Origin: JBPOFM01 sp051252455
GTDB lineage: Bacteria; Bacteroidota; Bacteroidia; Flavobacteriales; Flavobacteriaceae
Assembly: GCA_051252455.1 (NCBI GenBank)
Contig: JBPOFM010000004.1
Coordinates: 1-64,000 of the forward strand
Direction of reading: 5' to 3'
DNA: 64,000 nucleotides
The translations under genes were made by a program, and so were the position numbers. Positions within the stretch are counted from its first letter, which is position 1. Every line of letters begins with the position of its first letter. Below are positions 44,580 through 53,077 of this stretch, in pieces. Under the pieces are notes generated by a model. That model did no database searches and was not told the origin of the DNA. It saw only the letters and a list, made by a program, of their open reading frames with translations.

Positions 44580-45945
44580 ACCATTATTCAACGATTTTCA
44601 AGACGTGTCATCAAAACAATGGAAACAATTAATCCAAGCGGACCTTAAAGGTGCGGATTACAATGATACTCTTATTTGGAAAACCAACGAAGGCATCAAT
44701 GTTAAGCCATTTTATCATGCAGATGAGTTTGAATCATTTCCAAAGACATCCAACACCAAAGCGACCGAATGGAAAATTTGCCAGACCATCTTCGTCGCCA
44801 ACGTAGAGAAATCCAATGAAAAGGCTATTAATGCCATTGAGCGTGGTGCCGAAAGCATTAAATTCATCTTACCTTCAGAGGAAATAATCATCAAGGATTT
44901 ACTGGTAAATATCAATTTGACAACCACCAAAATCTATTTCGAATTCCAATTTCTTTCGTCTGAATTTGTCAAGCAATTCAATTTTTTCCCTTCGAAAGAA
45001 CACATTGTCGTTCAAACTGACATTATTGGCAATCTCGCAAAATCAGGAAATTGGTTTACAAATCTAAAAGACGATCATACTCAATTCGAGTGGATTGTTG
45101 AAAACACCAACGCATTTACTATCAATGCTAATTTATACCAAAATGCTGGCGCCAACATGGTGCAACAATTAGGGTATGCCCTAGCCCATGCCAACGAATA
45201 TCTAAATCATTTAGACCACATTCTTGATAGTGATGCAAAGCAAACACTGCAGGTTACTTTCAACGTGGCTGTCGGTACCAATTATTTTCTTGAAATTGCA
45301 AAGCTACGAGCCTTGAGACAGCTTTGGAATACCTTGGCATCAGAATATAGTGTCAATACGGATTGTCAAATTTTTGTCATCCCTACAAAACGCAACAAAA
45401 CGCTTTACGATTATAACACCAACATGCTTCGAACTACAACGGAATGTATGAGTGCTGTTCTGGGAGGTGCTAACACTATTTGCAATTTAACTTACGATGC
45501 AATCTATCATAAGGATAACGAATTTGGTGAACGCATTGCACGCAATCAATTGTTGGTCTTAAGGCATGAAAGCTATTTCGATGCTGTTGATAACCCTTCA
45601 GATGGTGCTTATTATATTGAGAGTCTGACCAAACAGTTATCTGAAAAAGCCCTGTCTCTATTTAAGGATATTGAAGCCAATGGTGGTTTTTTACATCAAT
45701 TGAAAGAAGGGTTGATTCAAAAGAAAATTAAAGAAAGTGCCACTAAAGAGCAAGAGCAATTCAACAAGGGAGAAATTATTTTATTAGGAACAAACAAACA
45801 TCCAAATAAAAATGACAGAATGAAAGAGGAATTGGAATTGTTTCCCTTCGTCAAGATAAATCCTATCAAAACATTGATTGAGCCAATTATAGAGAAAAGA
45901 CTCTCTGAAATAGTTGAACAAGAACGTTTGAAAAATGAACAATGA
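44572..45945 (+). CDS. mutA: Methylmalonyl-CoA mutase small subunit
   Basis: 457 residues. TIM-barrel homologue of the large subunit (KQWKQLIQADLKGADYNDTL, ATEWKICQTIFVAN, GTNYFLEIAKLRALRQLWNT, AVLGGANTICNLTYDAIYHK). It lacks the C-terminal cobalamin-like domain, so it is shorter than the 620-640 residues of classical MutA; this short form is usual in flavobacteria. It pairs with MutB (46968-49154) to interconvert methylmalonyl-CoA and succinyl-CoA. Starts eight bases inside the divIC-like gene. Confidence 0.92.
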   Translation: MSKPLFNDFQDVSSKQWKQLIQADLKGADYNDTLIWKTNEGINVKPFYHADEFESFPKTSNTKATEWKICQTIFVANVEKSNEKAINAIERGAESIKFILPSEEIIIKDLLVNINLTTTKIYFEFQFLSSEFVKQFNFFPSKEHIVVQTDIIGNLAKSGNWFTNLKDDHTQFEWIVENTNAFTINANLYQNAGANMVQQLGYALAHANEYLNHLDHILDSDAKQTLQVTFNVAVGTNYFLEIAKLRALRQLWNTLASEYSVNTDCQIFVIPTKRNKTLYDYNTNMLRTTTECMSAVLGGANTICNLTYDAIYHKDNEFGERIARNQLLVLRHESYFDAVDNPSDGAYYIESLTKQLSEKALSLFKDIEANGGFLHQLKEGLIQKKIKESATKEQEQFNKGEIILLGTNKHPNKNDRMKEELELFPFVKINPIKTLIEPIIEKRLSEIVEQERLKNEQ

Positions 45946-46604
45946 ACAACTCATTGTCTTTACTAGTCACTATCATTTTAAGTTGCCTTGCTTTCACAGG
46001 CTGCAATAACAACAGTAAAGCGAGTGGGTTTCAGTTGAAAGGAGAATATTATTATTCTGAATATGCGAATATCAGTTATTTTTTGCCTGAAGGTTTTAGT
46101 ACCTTTATTCTAGACAACGAAGAAACTTATTACAATCAATTAAGAACAATACAAAATGATTCTTTGAGAAAGATATTGCAAACAGATTATGTTGATAGAA
46201 GAATTATGCCCCTTTCTAATAATTTTCAGTATTTATATAAAGAAGACACCTTAAATTATACTAATTTGTTTATTAATGAATTAGACTATTTTAGGCTCAC
46301 TGACAAAAGTTATGAAGCGTTTCAATTCGGTAGAACTACAGCAGTAAATACTGTCACATCTATCAATGATTCAATAGATTTGGTTGTAACAAAAGATGTG
46401 TTTGTCAATAAAAGTCATTATCAAAAACTTATTAATAAAGGATATTTGAAAAAAGCCAAAGACACTGTTTTTTGGGAGGATTATATCATATCAAAGTTCG
46501 GTAAAACCTTTACCTTAAGGGTTGAGTCCACCCTTCCTGTAAATTATGAAGGTTATATGGTGCATCTTAAACATGGAGATCAACGCAATAAACTTTTTGA
46601 GTAA
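45942..46604 (+). CDS. Lipoprotein inside the mut operon
   Basis: 220 residues with lipoprotein signal (MNNSLSLLVTIILSCLAFTG, then CNNN). The mature part is tyrosine- and asparagine-rich with strands such as ISYFLPEGFSTFILDNEETY. I recognise no family. The ATG overlaps the mutA stop (ATGA), so it is translated with mutA, but no link to mutase function is known. Confidence 0.75.
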   Translation: MNNSLSLLVTIILSCLAFTGCNNNSKASGFQLKGEYYYSEYANISYFLPEGFSTFILDNEETYYNQLRTIQNDSLRKILQTDYVDRRIMPLSNNFQYLYKEDTLNYTNLFINELDYFRLTDKSYEAFQFGRTTAVNTVTSINDSIDLVVTKDVFVNKSHYQKLINKGYLKKAKDTVFWEDYIISKFGKTFTLRVESTLPVNYEGYMVHLKHGDQRNKLFE

Positions 46605-46614
46605 ATATTAAAGA

Positions 46615-46962
46615 ATGGAACACTTAAGGTACTATATAGATTATACCGCCAAAATCATGGAAGCCATAGGCGTATTAACGATATTTTGCGGTGCAATCTA
46701 TTCTTTTTTTATCTTCTTTAAAGCTATTAGAAAGCACAACGAGAATCCGTATGTGCAATTCAGACAGATGTTGGGAAAATCAATATTGTTGGGCCTTGAG
46801 ATACTCATAGCCGCAGATATTATGGCCACTGTGGTAACGGATCCCACTTTGAGAAGTGTTGCCATATTAGGTATTGTTGTCCTCATCCGAACCTTTTTAA
46901 GTTTATCATTACAGGTAGAATTAGAAGGCAAATTCCCTTGGCAGAAAAACAAATCATCTTAA
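46615..46962 (+). CDS. DUF1622 membrane protein
   Basis: 115 residues. Three membrane helices: YTAKIMEAIGVLTIFCGAIY, SILLGLEILIAADIMATVVT and SVAILGIVVLIRTFLSLSLQ, with the DUF1622 motif VQFRQMLGKSILLGLEILIA. Function unknown. It ends five bases before mutB and so is in the mut transcription unit. Confidence 0.88.
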   Translation: MEHLRYYIDYTAKIMEAIGVLTIFCGAIYSFFIFFKAIRKHNENPYVQFRQMLGKSILLGLEILIAADIMATVVTDPTLRSVAILGIVVLIRTFLSLSLQVELEGKFPWQKNKSS

Positions 46963-46967
46963 GAAAC

Positions 46968-49154
46968 ATGCGTAAAAACCTCCAACATATCACTTTAAAT
47001 AACAACAAATCAAGGATCAAGAATAAAGATTCTAGAACATTTAACACCGCTGAAGGTATCGATGTGCAATCAAAATACTCGAGCGATGACCTCAAAAATG
47101 TTGAGCACCTCAACTTCAACGCTGGCATTGCGCCCAACTTACGTGGCCCGTACTCTACGATGTATGTACGCAGACCTTGGACCATTCGTCAATACGCTGG
47201 GTTTTCCACGGCTGAAGAGAGCAATGCTTTTTACAGACGCAACTTGGAGGCAGGGCAAAAAGGTTTGTCGGTAGCGTTTGATTTAGCAACGCATCGAGGA
47301 TACGACTCTGATCATGAACGTGTGGTCGGTGATGTTGGAAAAGCAGGTGTGGCCATAGATTCGGTGGAAGACATGAAGATTTTATTTGACCAAATTCCGT
47401 TGGATAAAATGTCCGTTTCCATGACCATGAATGGTGCCGTGTTGCCAATTATGGCATTTTATATTGTGGCTGCCGAAGAACAAGGTGTCAAGTTAGAAGA
47501 TTTGGCCGGGACGATACAAAATGATATTTTGAAAGAATTCATGGTGCGGAATACCTACATCTACCCTCCGACTCCTTCAATGAAAATCATTTCTGATATT
47601 TTTGAGTATACGAGTCAAAACATGCCAAAATTCAATAGCATCAGCATTTCTGGCTATCATATGCAAGAAGCCGGAGCTACCTGTGATATTGAATTGGCTT
47701 ACACCTTGGCAGATGGTCTGGAATACATCAGAAAAGGGCTCGAAGCAGGTATGGACATTGACACGTTTGCACCACGTCTCTCATTTTTCTGGGCGATTGG
47801 CATGAATCATTTTATGGAAATCGCCAAGATGCGTGCCGCTAGAATGCTGTGGGCTAAATTGGTGAAACAGTTCCATCCAAAAGATGTCAAATCATTATCG
47901 TTACGTACGCATTGCCAAACCTCGGGATGGAGTTTAACGGAACAAGATCCTTTCAACAATGTTGCTAGAACTACTATTGAAGCAGCAGCAGCCGCCTTTG
48001 GAGGCACTCAAAGTTTACATACCAATGCTTTGGATGAAGCGATTGCCTTACCAACAGATTTTTCTGCACGCATTGCACGTAACACGCAAATCTATTTGCA
48101 ACAGGAAACAGGGATCACCAAGACTGTAGATCCTTGGGCTGGCAGTTATTATGTTGAGAAATTGACACATGATATCGCACAGAAAGCATGGGGATTGATT
48201 GAAGAAGTTGAAGAACTTGGCGGAATGACCAAAGCCATTGAATCTGGCATTCCTAAAATTCGAATTGAAGAAGCTGCCGCACGAAAGCAGGCGCGAATCG
48301 ATTCCAATCAAGATATTATTGTTGGTGTCAATAAATATCGTTTGGCACAGGAAGACCCTATTTCTACTTTGGAAGTGGATAATCAAACGGTTAGAAATTC
48401 ACAGATTGAGCGTCTAAATCGAATTAAATCTGAAAGGAATTCTGAAAAAGTAAAGGACTCCTTATCAAAATTGACAGAGGCAGCAAAATATTCCTTAAAT
48501 TCGAAACATGACTCTGATGATGTTTCCAGTTCAGATTCAGATGGTTCCCGCCTTCGTGGGAATAAAAATTTATTAGCTTTAGCTGTAGAAGCGGCAAGAG
48601 AGCGAGCTACATTGGGTGAAATCAGTGATGCCCTTGAAGTTGCATTCGGACGCTATAAAGCACAAATCAAATCCTTTTCAGGCGTGTATAGTAAAGAAAT
48701 TAAAGATGATGCTTCCTTCCAAAAAGCTAGAGAATTGGCAGACAGGTTTGCCGAACAAGAAGGTCGTCGCCCTCGTATCATGATTGCCAAAATGGGACAG
48801 GATGGTCACGATAGAGGTGCTAAAGTCGTGGCAACCGGTTACGCAGACGTTGGCTTTGATGTGGATATTGGTCCGCTTTTTCAAACGCCGAAGGAAGCTG
48901 CCAAACAAGCCGTTGAAAATGACGTACATATTCTCGGTGTTTCCTCTTTAGCGGCAGGCCATAAGACCTTAGTGCCACAGGTCATTGAAGAACTTAAAAA
49001 CTACGGACGAGACGATATCATGGTGATCGTTGGTGGTGTGATTCCTAAACAGGATTACCAGTATTTGTTTGATGCCGGCGCAGTAGCCGTCTTTGGTCCT
49101 GGTACTAAAATCAGTGATGCAGCGATACAGATTTTGGAGATTTTGGTGGATTGA
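46968..49154 (+). CDS. mutB: Methylmalonyl-CoA mutase large subunit
   Basis: 728 residues from the ATG at 46968; a TTG 30 bases earlier is in frame but would overlap the DUF1622 gene. TIM-barrel substrate domain (RGPYSTMYVRRPWTIRQYAG, SVSMTMNGAVLPIMAFY, SGYHMQEAGATCDIELAYTL, NTQIYLQQETGITKTVDPWA) followed by the cobalamin domain with DGHDRGAKVVATGYAD near 610, whose His is the cobalt ligand. It catalyses methylmalonyl-CoA to succinyl-CoA. Between the domains (about 507-534) there is a low-complexity S/D-rich insertion absent from the usual sequence (see findings). Confidence 0.96.
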   Translation: MRKNLQHITLNNNKSRIKNKDSRTFNTAEGIDVQSKYSSDDLKNVEHLNFNAGIAPNLRGPYSTMYVRRPWTIRQYAGFSTAEESNAFYRRNLEAGQKGLSVAFDLATHRGYDSDHERVVGDVGKAGVAIDSVEDMKILFDQIPLDKMSVSMTMNGAVLPIMAFYIVAAEEQGVKLEDLAGTIQNDILKEFMVRNTYIYPPTPSMKIISDIFEYTSQNMPKFNSISISGYHMQEAGATCDIELAYTLADGLEYIRKGLEAGMDIDTFAPRLSFFWAIGMNHFMEIAKMRAARMLWAKLVKQFHPKDVKSLSLRTHCQTSGWSLTEQDPFNNVARTTIEAAAAAFGGTQSLHTNALDEAIALPTDFSARIARNTQIYLQQETGITKTVDPWAGSYYVEKLTHDIAQKAWGLIEEVEELGGMTKAIESGIPKIRIEEAAARKQARIDSNQDIIVGVNKYRLAQEDPISTLEVDNQTVRNSQIERLNRIKSERNSEKVKDSLSKLTEAAKYSLNSKHDSDDVSSSDSDGSRLRGNKNLLALAVEAARERATLGEISDALEVAFGRYKAQIKSFSGVYSKEIKDDASFQKARELADRFAEQEGRRPRIMIAKMGQDGHDRGAKVVATGYADVGFDVDIGPLFQTPKEAAKQAVENDVHILGVSSLAAGHKTLVPQVIEELKNYGRDDIMVIVGGVIPKQDYQYLFDAGAVAVFGPGTKISDAAIQILEILVD
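48487..48570 (+). repeat. In-frame insertion with palindrome inside mutB
   Basis: Encodes roughly the YSLNSKHDSDDVSSSDSDGS stretch and RLRGNK that interrupts the linker between the barrel and cobalamin domains, where homologues have about four residues. It includes the palindrome TTCCCGC-CTTC-GTGGGAA at 48545-48562, the same type as at 8420-8437. It looks like a small repeat element translated in frame. Confidence 0.5.
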
Positions 49155-49508
49155 TTCTTTAATTCTTCGACAGATCGTTCCATTCATTAATTATTTATAG
49201 CTATTTTGTCATGGGTAGAATGCGTTACTACGCCAACGATTACACCTATTTCAAAATGGATAAATCCATTCCATGACGTGGAACATACCTCTATTCCACG
49301 GTTAAAACCCTGGGCTATTCAACAAAAAAATATTGAATTGTACCCCATATATATTTTAATCGCAGGGTTAAAATCCTAGGCTTTTTATAAAAAAAAATAA
49401 TAAATTTATAGTATGTTTTATTGCCCATAACAATAACCCACGGTTTTAACCGTGGGTTACACACTCAAAAGCGTACCAACCAACCGTTTTAACGGTTTGA
49501 AATAAATA
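49155..49508. repeat. Cluster of REP-like palindromes upstream of RAYT
   Basis: Four palindromes: AATGGAT-AA-ATCCATT (49255-49270); CGTGGAA-n10-TTCCACG (49277-49300); AACCCACGGTT-TT-AACCGTGGGTT (49435-49458, perfect 11-bp stem); AACCGTT-TT-AACGGTT (49482-49497). Degenerate copies of the ACGGTTTTAACCGT core also lie near 49296-49312 and 49358-49373. Such REP-like structures accompany Y1 transposases, whose substrates they are. Confidence 0.75.
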
Positions 49509-49946
49509 ATGATGTCACATTCATACAACAGAATATGGATTCACGCCATTTGGGCCACCAAAGAACGGGCACCAATAATCAATAAAGACATCGAACCGAT
49601 AGTCCATAAAATGATTTCCGACCAATTACGTGAATTGGGCTGTCCGTTAAGAATTATTAACGGCATGCCAGACCATATCCACTGTTTATTCCTTTTAGAC
49701 TCCCAAAAATCAATTGCGGAGGTTATCAAACAAATTAAAGGCAGCAGTTCTCACACTATAAATCAAAGTAACCTATTGAAACAAAAATTTGCTTGGCAAA
49801 CGGGCTATGCTGCTTTTTCTGTATCGGAATCAGTTGCCGGCAGAGTTTATCATTATATAAAGAATCAAAAGACACATCATGGAAATAAAACGTTTGAAGC
49901 AGAATTCAATGGCTTCCTGAAAATCAACGGTCTGCGCCCAGAATAG
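49509..49946 (+). CDS. REP-associated tyrosine transposase (RAYT, IS200-like)
   Basis: 145 residues. Y1 HUH transposase family: RIWIHAIWATKERAPIINKD at the start, HUH motif PDHIHCLFLLDSQKSIAEVI, QIKGSSSHTIN, FAWQTGYAAFSVSES, and the catalytic Tyr candidates in VYHYIKNQKTHHG near the C-terminus. Complete length. It is flanked by palindromes on the left and by a short inverted repeat ATAGACGCCATTC... on the right (about 49952-49980). It could mobilise REP sequences. Confidence 0.88.
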   Translation: MMSHSYNRIWIHAIWATKERAPIINKDIEPIVHKMISDQLRELGCPLRIINGMPDHIHCLFLLDSQKSIAEVIKQIKGSSSHTINQSNLLKQKFAWQTGYAAFSVSESVAGRVYHYIKNQKTHHGNKTFEAEFNGFLKINGLRPE

Positions 49947-50109
49947 CTTTATAGACGCCATTCTTTTAAAATGGATTTATAGATTCACAGTTTTGATTCC
50001 ATAAGATTATCACAGTATATCCTTTCTCAGATACATTCAATTTCAACTTTGATTCATTTGGTTGTTAAAAATTATTGCTATCTTTTCATATGCTTTATAT
50101 TTCACACGT

Positions 50110-50499
50110 GTGACATCAGATATTCAATCCTACCACAATTCTTTAGCCACAGACGACCGAGCCATCTGTGATTCGTTATTTCAAATCATCAACAAAACCT
50201 TATCAAATGCCGAACATAAAATCTGGTACAAACACCCTGTTTGGTTTCTCGATGGCAACCCAATTGTTGGTTACCATAAATTGAAAGACAGTGTGCGATT
50301 GATGTTTTGGAGTGGACAGAGTTTTGATGAACCTAACCTAACTCCCGATAGTAGTTTTAAGGCAGCCACAATACGTTACATCGATGTTGACCAAATCGAT
50401 ACTAGAGACCTAAAACGTTGGCTTGAAAAGTCCAAGAGTATCCAATGGGACTATAAGAATATCGTGCAGCGTAAGGGTGAATTAATTCGACTGAAATAA
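50110..50499 (+). CDS. DUF1801 (YdhG-like) protein
   Basis: About 129 residues from the GTG at 50110 (VTSDIQSYHNSLATDDRAIC); an in-frame TTG at 50062 would add a hydrophobic N-terminus and no ATG exists in frame upstream, so the start is uncertain. The DUF1801 pattern is seen in the IINKTLSNAEHKIWYKHPVW region and in VGYHKLKDSVRLMFWSGQSF. Small protein of the YdhG family, function unknown. Downstream of the transposase; may have been disturbed by it. Confidence 0.65.
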   Translation: MTSDIQSYHNSLATDDRAICDSLFQIINKTLSNAEHKIWYKHPVWFLDGNPIVGYHKLKDSVRLMFWSGQSFDEPNLTPDSSFKAATIRYIDVDQIDTRDLKRWLEKSKSIQWDYKNIVQRKGELIRLK

Positions 50500-51138
50500 C
50501 TACAACACCACAGCACCCAAATACGTACTCACCGCATATTTACTGCCAGTAGCCGTGCCAAAGCTTGCCCAGCATTGCGCTTCCAAACTGATATAATACG
50601 AAGGATATACAATATCTGCGTGACCAACCTCGCGACTTGCCACATTCTTAAAAACCTCAAACTGATTCAGCGTGGGCAGATACATCACGAATAATAGGGT
50701 GTCTGAAGTATTTGCCATCGCCTGCCCACTGTCGTTGATCCATTGTAGGCGGAGGGTTTCGTTGGATGCTACCTGCAGGTTTGGGTCGGTCAATCCACGT
50801 AAGCTACCTGCGCTGATGAGCACTTTTGGATAGATAATGTCCCAAATGCTGCCGTTTATTTGCATGGCTTCTTTTAAATGATAGGATTTTGCAGACTCAA
50901 AGCCATTTTTATCTGATGGGAATGCCCTAAATGTCTTGGTCATTAAGGGCGAAATTGGATTCAAAAATGTTAAGGCATCTTTAAATTTTCGGCGTTGCAA
51001 AAGTTGCGCTTCGGTTGCCGGTTTGGAGGGTTTTTCGGGTGCGGAACGCAAGACTTCCATACCTCGCCATTTATAACCCACAACGGGTCCAAGTTTTCCT
51101 GAAAAGCCACCAAGTGGGCCATCGCTATAGGTTGCCAT
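50500..51138 (-). CDS. DUF6266 family protein
   Basis: 212 residues, no signal peptide. The opening MATYSDGPLGGFSGKLGPVV, the GYKWRGMEVLRSAPEKPSKP segment and the beta-rich remainder match the DUF6266 family of Bacteroidota, of unknown function. It ends one base after the DUF1801 stop codon, so the two are tightly convergent. Confidence 0.85.
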   Translation of the reverse strand: MATYSDGPLGGFSGKLGPVVGYKWRGMEVLRSAPEKPSKPATEAQLLQRRKFKDALTFLNPISPLMTKTFRAFPSDKNGFESAKSYHLKEAMQINGSIWDIIYPKVLISAGSLRGLTDPNLQVASNETLRLQWINDSGQAMANTSDTLLFVMYLPTLNQFEVFKNVASREVGHADIVYPSYYISLEAQCWASFGTATGSKYAVSTYLGAVVL

Positions 51139-51538
51139 AGATTCAAAACAATGCCATAAGTGTCATTGCAATAACGAATATAGATGTTAAACTACTGATA
51201 TGCAATAGGGTTATATATATTTTTTGATTTTGAAAGTAGTCTTGTTCGGGACTTGTTCGGGAATCCTTCGGGTTTTCTTCGTAAATGGTGGGTTTTTCTC
51301 GAACAAATCTCGAACAAAACCCGATGAATACTGGTATTAAGCCAGAGGCAGTTTTATGGTATTCGCAATGATTTATTATAAAGACCACATGCTTTGATCG
51401 GATAGATTCAAAGTAAAAACACACACAATTTCATCCCCTGAAATAATGTGACGTAAATCATCGAATAAATTGACAAGCGATGGAATTCAAATGGAATTAA
51501 AATTATATTTGCCGCCATAAAATGTCATGTCCCCAAAT
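51139..51538. other. Intergenic stretch with inverted tandem 11-mers
   Basis: Contains two copies of CTTGTTCGGGA in tandem (51241-51262) and two of TCTCGAACAAA in tandem (51297-51318), which are nearly complementary and would form a 22-pair imperfect stem over a 34-base loop. A frame on the minus strand across this area (51143-51424) has no credible start. A TATATTTG box at 51504-51511 serves the next gene. Confidence 0.5.
51241..51318. repeat. Inverted pair of tandem 11-mers
   Basis: CTTGTTCGGGA twice (51241-51262) facing TCTCGAACAAA twice (51297-51318). Each unit differs from the complement of the other at two positions, giving G-U pairs or mismatches at regular intervals. Function unknown. 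Confidence 0.75.
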
Positions 51539-52099
51539 ATGAAAAAAGTCCTCCTACTGCTACTTATTATTTTTACTTCAAATACGATTGAAGCACAGTT
51601 CATTAAAGAAAAAGCGATCAATGCCCAAATAGGGTATGGCTTAAGTACCCCCTATTATAGCCTTACAGACACTAGTGATGATGGTTTCTTTTTTCAAGGT
51701 GAATTGGTATTGAAAGCCTATTCGTGGTTGGACCTCCGGCCGTACGCTGGGATCATCTTAACGAGTTCAAATGGAAAAGATATTAATGACAATCCCACGT
51801 TTGAAAAAGCGACCAATAGAGCTGCTCTCATAGGTGGCAAAGCTCGTGTTCGGGCACCCATCCCTTGGGTAGCGCCATATATTGAACTTGGTATTGGCGC
51901 TTCCATCGGGAAATTTGAAACGTTTACCTATTATACCAACATTGAAAAATCTGGCTTGATATATCATATCCCTTTCTCGTTGGGACTGGAATTGGGTCGA
52001 GAACATAACGTGGATTTAGGTTTTACATACTGCTTTCAACCCAGTGTTGAACAGTTTACGGGCGCCTTTGCATTGGGTATTACAGTCCCTTTGAAATAG
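51539..52099 (+). CDS. Outer-membrane beta-barrel protein
   Basis: 186 residues from the ATG at 51539 (MKKVLLLLLIIFTSNTIEAQ, signal peptide); 51527 is an alternative. The mature protein is strand-rich, small-barrel type (INAQIGYGLSTPYYSLTDTS, ELVLKAYSWLDLRPYAGIIL, HIPFSLGLELGREHNVDLGF, and a C-terminal FALGITVPLK). Similar to Bacteroidota porin-family barrels of about 180 residues. Substrate unknown. Promoter box TATATTTG 28 bases upstream. Confidence 0.8.
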   Translation: MKKVLLLLLIIFTSNTIEAQFIKEKAINAQIGYGLSTPYYSLTDTSDDGFFFQGELVLKAYSWLDLRPYAGIILTSSNGKDINDNPTFEKATNRAALIGGKARVRAPIPWVAPYIELGIGASIGKFETFTYYTNIEKSGLIYHIPFSLGLELGREHNVDLGFTYCFQPSVEQFTGAFALGITVPLK

Positions 52100-52170
52100 G
52101 TTGCAAATGAACCTTTAAAATCGGTTGATAACCTAGCCAAAACAACCTCAAAATATTTCCCTTTTTGATA

Positions 52171-52178
52171 TACATTTG
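52171..52178 (+). promoter_or_regulatory. Promoter -7 box for the 52218 gene
   Basis: TACATTTG matches TAnnTTTG, 39 bases before the ATG. The -33 TTG is not convincing. Confidence 0.35.
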
Positions 52179-52217
52179 CAAGGATAAAACTACCAAGTCC
52201 TATCCCTCATACCTGCA

Positions 52218-53018
52218 ATGAAACATCTTAATAAAGAACTTTTTTCACTCATCCTGATTGTTATGTCGGGTATTCTCATTTTGGGGCTTGCCGTGGGAAT
52301 TGTTTACTTCATTGATACCTTGTTTAGTCTTCATTATGGTATTTTGTATATCATTGGATATATTGCGTTAACTCTCGGTGCGCATATCGCCGGAAAACGT
52401 ACAAATGATAAGCGCTTTAAACGTTTAAAGCGAATTCTATTATTGCCGTTTACGCTTTTGATTGGGTTCTTGTCTGTAGCGATGCCTTACTTTGTGTTGC
52501 AGATTCACCTATTTGTCTATTTGTTTTTTTCAGCCATTATTCCAATTTTATGTTATCGAATTGATCGAATGACGCATCTTTTGGATTTAAAAATCACGAC
52601 ACATATTTACCTCATCGTTACATTAAGTGTTATTATGGCTACACTGATGAACAAACAGATGAAGCAATTGACCTATCGGTTTTCTCCCATGCAGTTATAT
52701 AGTAACCATATTTCAAAGCGGTTTGAATTCAATCAATTGACGGAGTACTTTCTATCGGAGCACACCATTAAGTTTGTCATTTACTTTTCTTATTTTTTAT
52801 ATCTGTTGATTTTTAATTTGTTCACGTTTCAAGAACATAGTGTTTATTCCAGTCCACTGATGGATCGAGCTGTTTTGCAATCTTTCATTACGTTTTTGGC
52901 TTTGGAACGTCTTTTATCCAACTTAAAGGAACTTGATTTTAAACCTTCGGAAATGCTAAAGCTGCTACTAACCTCCATGACAGGTTCTGACAAAGTAGAC
53001 CACACTAAAATGAAATGA
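52218..53018 (+). CDS. Polytopic membrane protein of unknown family
   Basis: 266 residues. Six likely membrane helices (for example LFSLILIVMSGILILGLAVG, YGILYIIGYIALTLGAHIAG, LLLPFTLLIGFLSVAMPYFV, THIYLIVTLSVIMATLMNKQ and FVIYFSYFLYLLIFNLFTF). The cytoplasmic loops are rich in K and R. The last 60 residues are soluble. I recognise no family and no active-site motif. It is followed after 59 bases by the cyclophilin gene in the same direction. Confidence 0.75.
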   Translation: MKHLNKELFSLILIVMSGILILGLAVGIVYFIDTLFSLHYGILYIIGYIALTLGAHIAGKRTNDKRFKRLKRILLLPFTLLIGFLSVAMPYFVLQIHLFVYLFFSAIIPILCYRIDRMTHLLDLKITTHIYLIVTLSVIMATLMNKQMKQLTYRFSPMQLYSNHISKRFEFNQLTEYFLSEHTIKFVIYFSYFLYLLIFNLFTFQEHSVYSSPLMDRAVLQSFITFLALERLLSNLKELDFKPSEMLKLLLTSMTGSDKVDHTKMK

Positions 53019-53077
53019 TAGGATTGCCCAAATGTGTCTTTTATGAGTATATTTATGACCACATAAATTTCTGATTG

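Noticed and set aside
49273..49292. ACGTGGAACA as a parS half-site
   Set aside because: Only half of a TGTTCCACGTGGAACA-type site is present, nine kilobases from parAB, and it is explained by the CGTGGAA...TTCCACG palindrome of the REP cluster.
51143..51424. 93-codon frame on the minus strand
   Set aside because: It begins with GTG, runs through the inverted 11-mer repeats and has no recognisable domain; only the last 20 residues look like a membrane helix.
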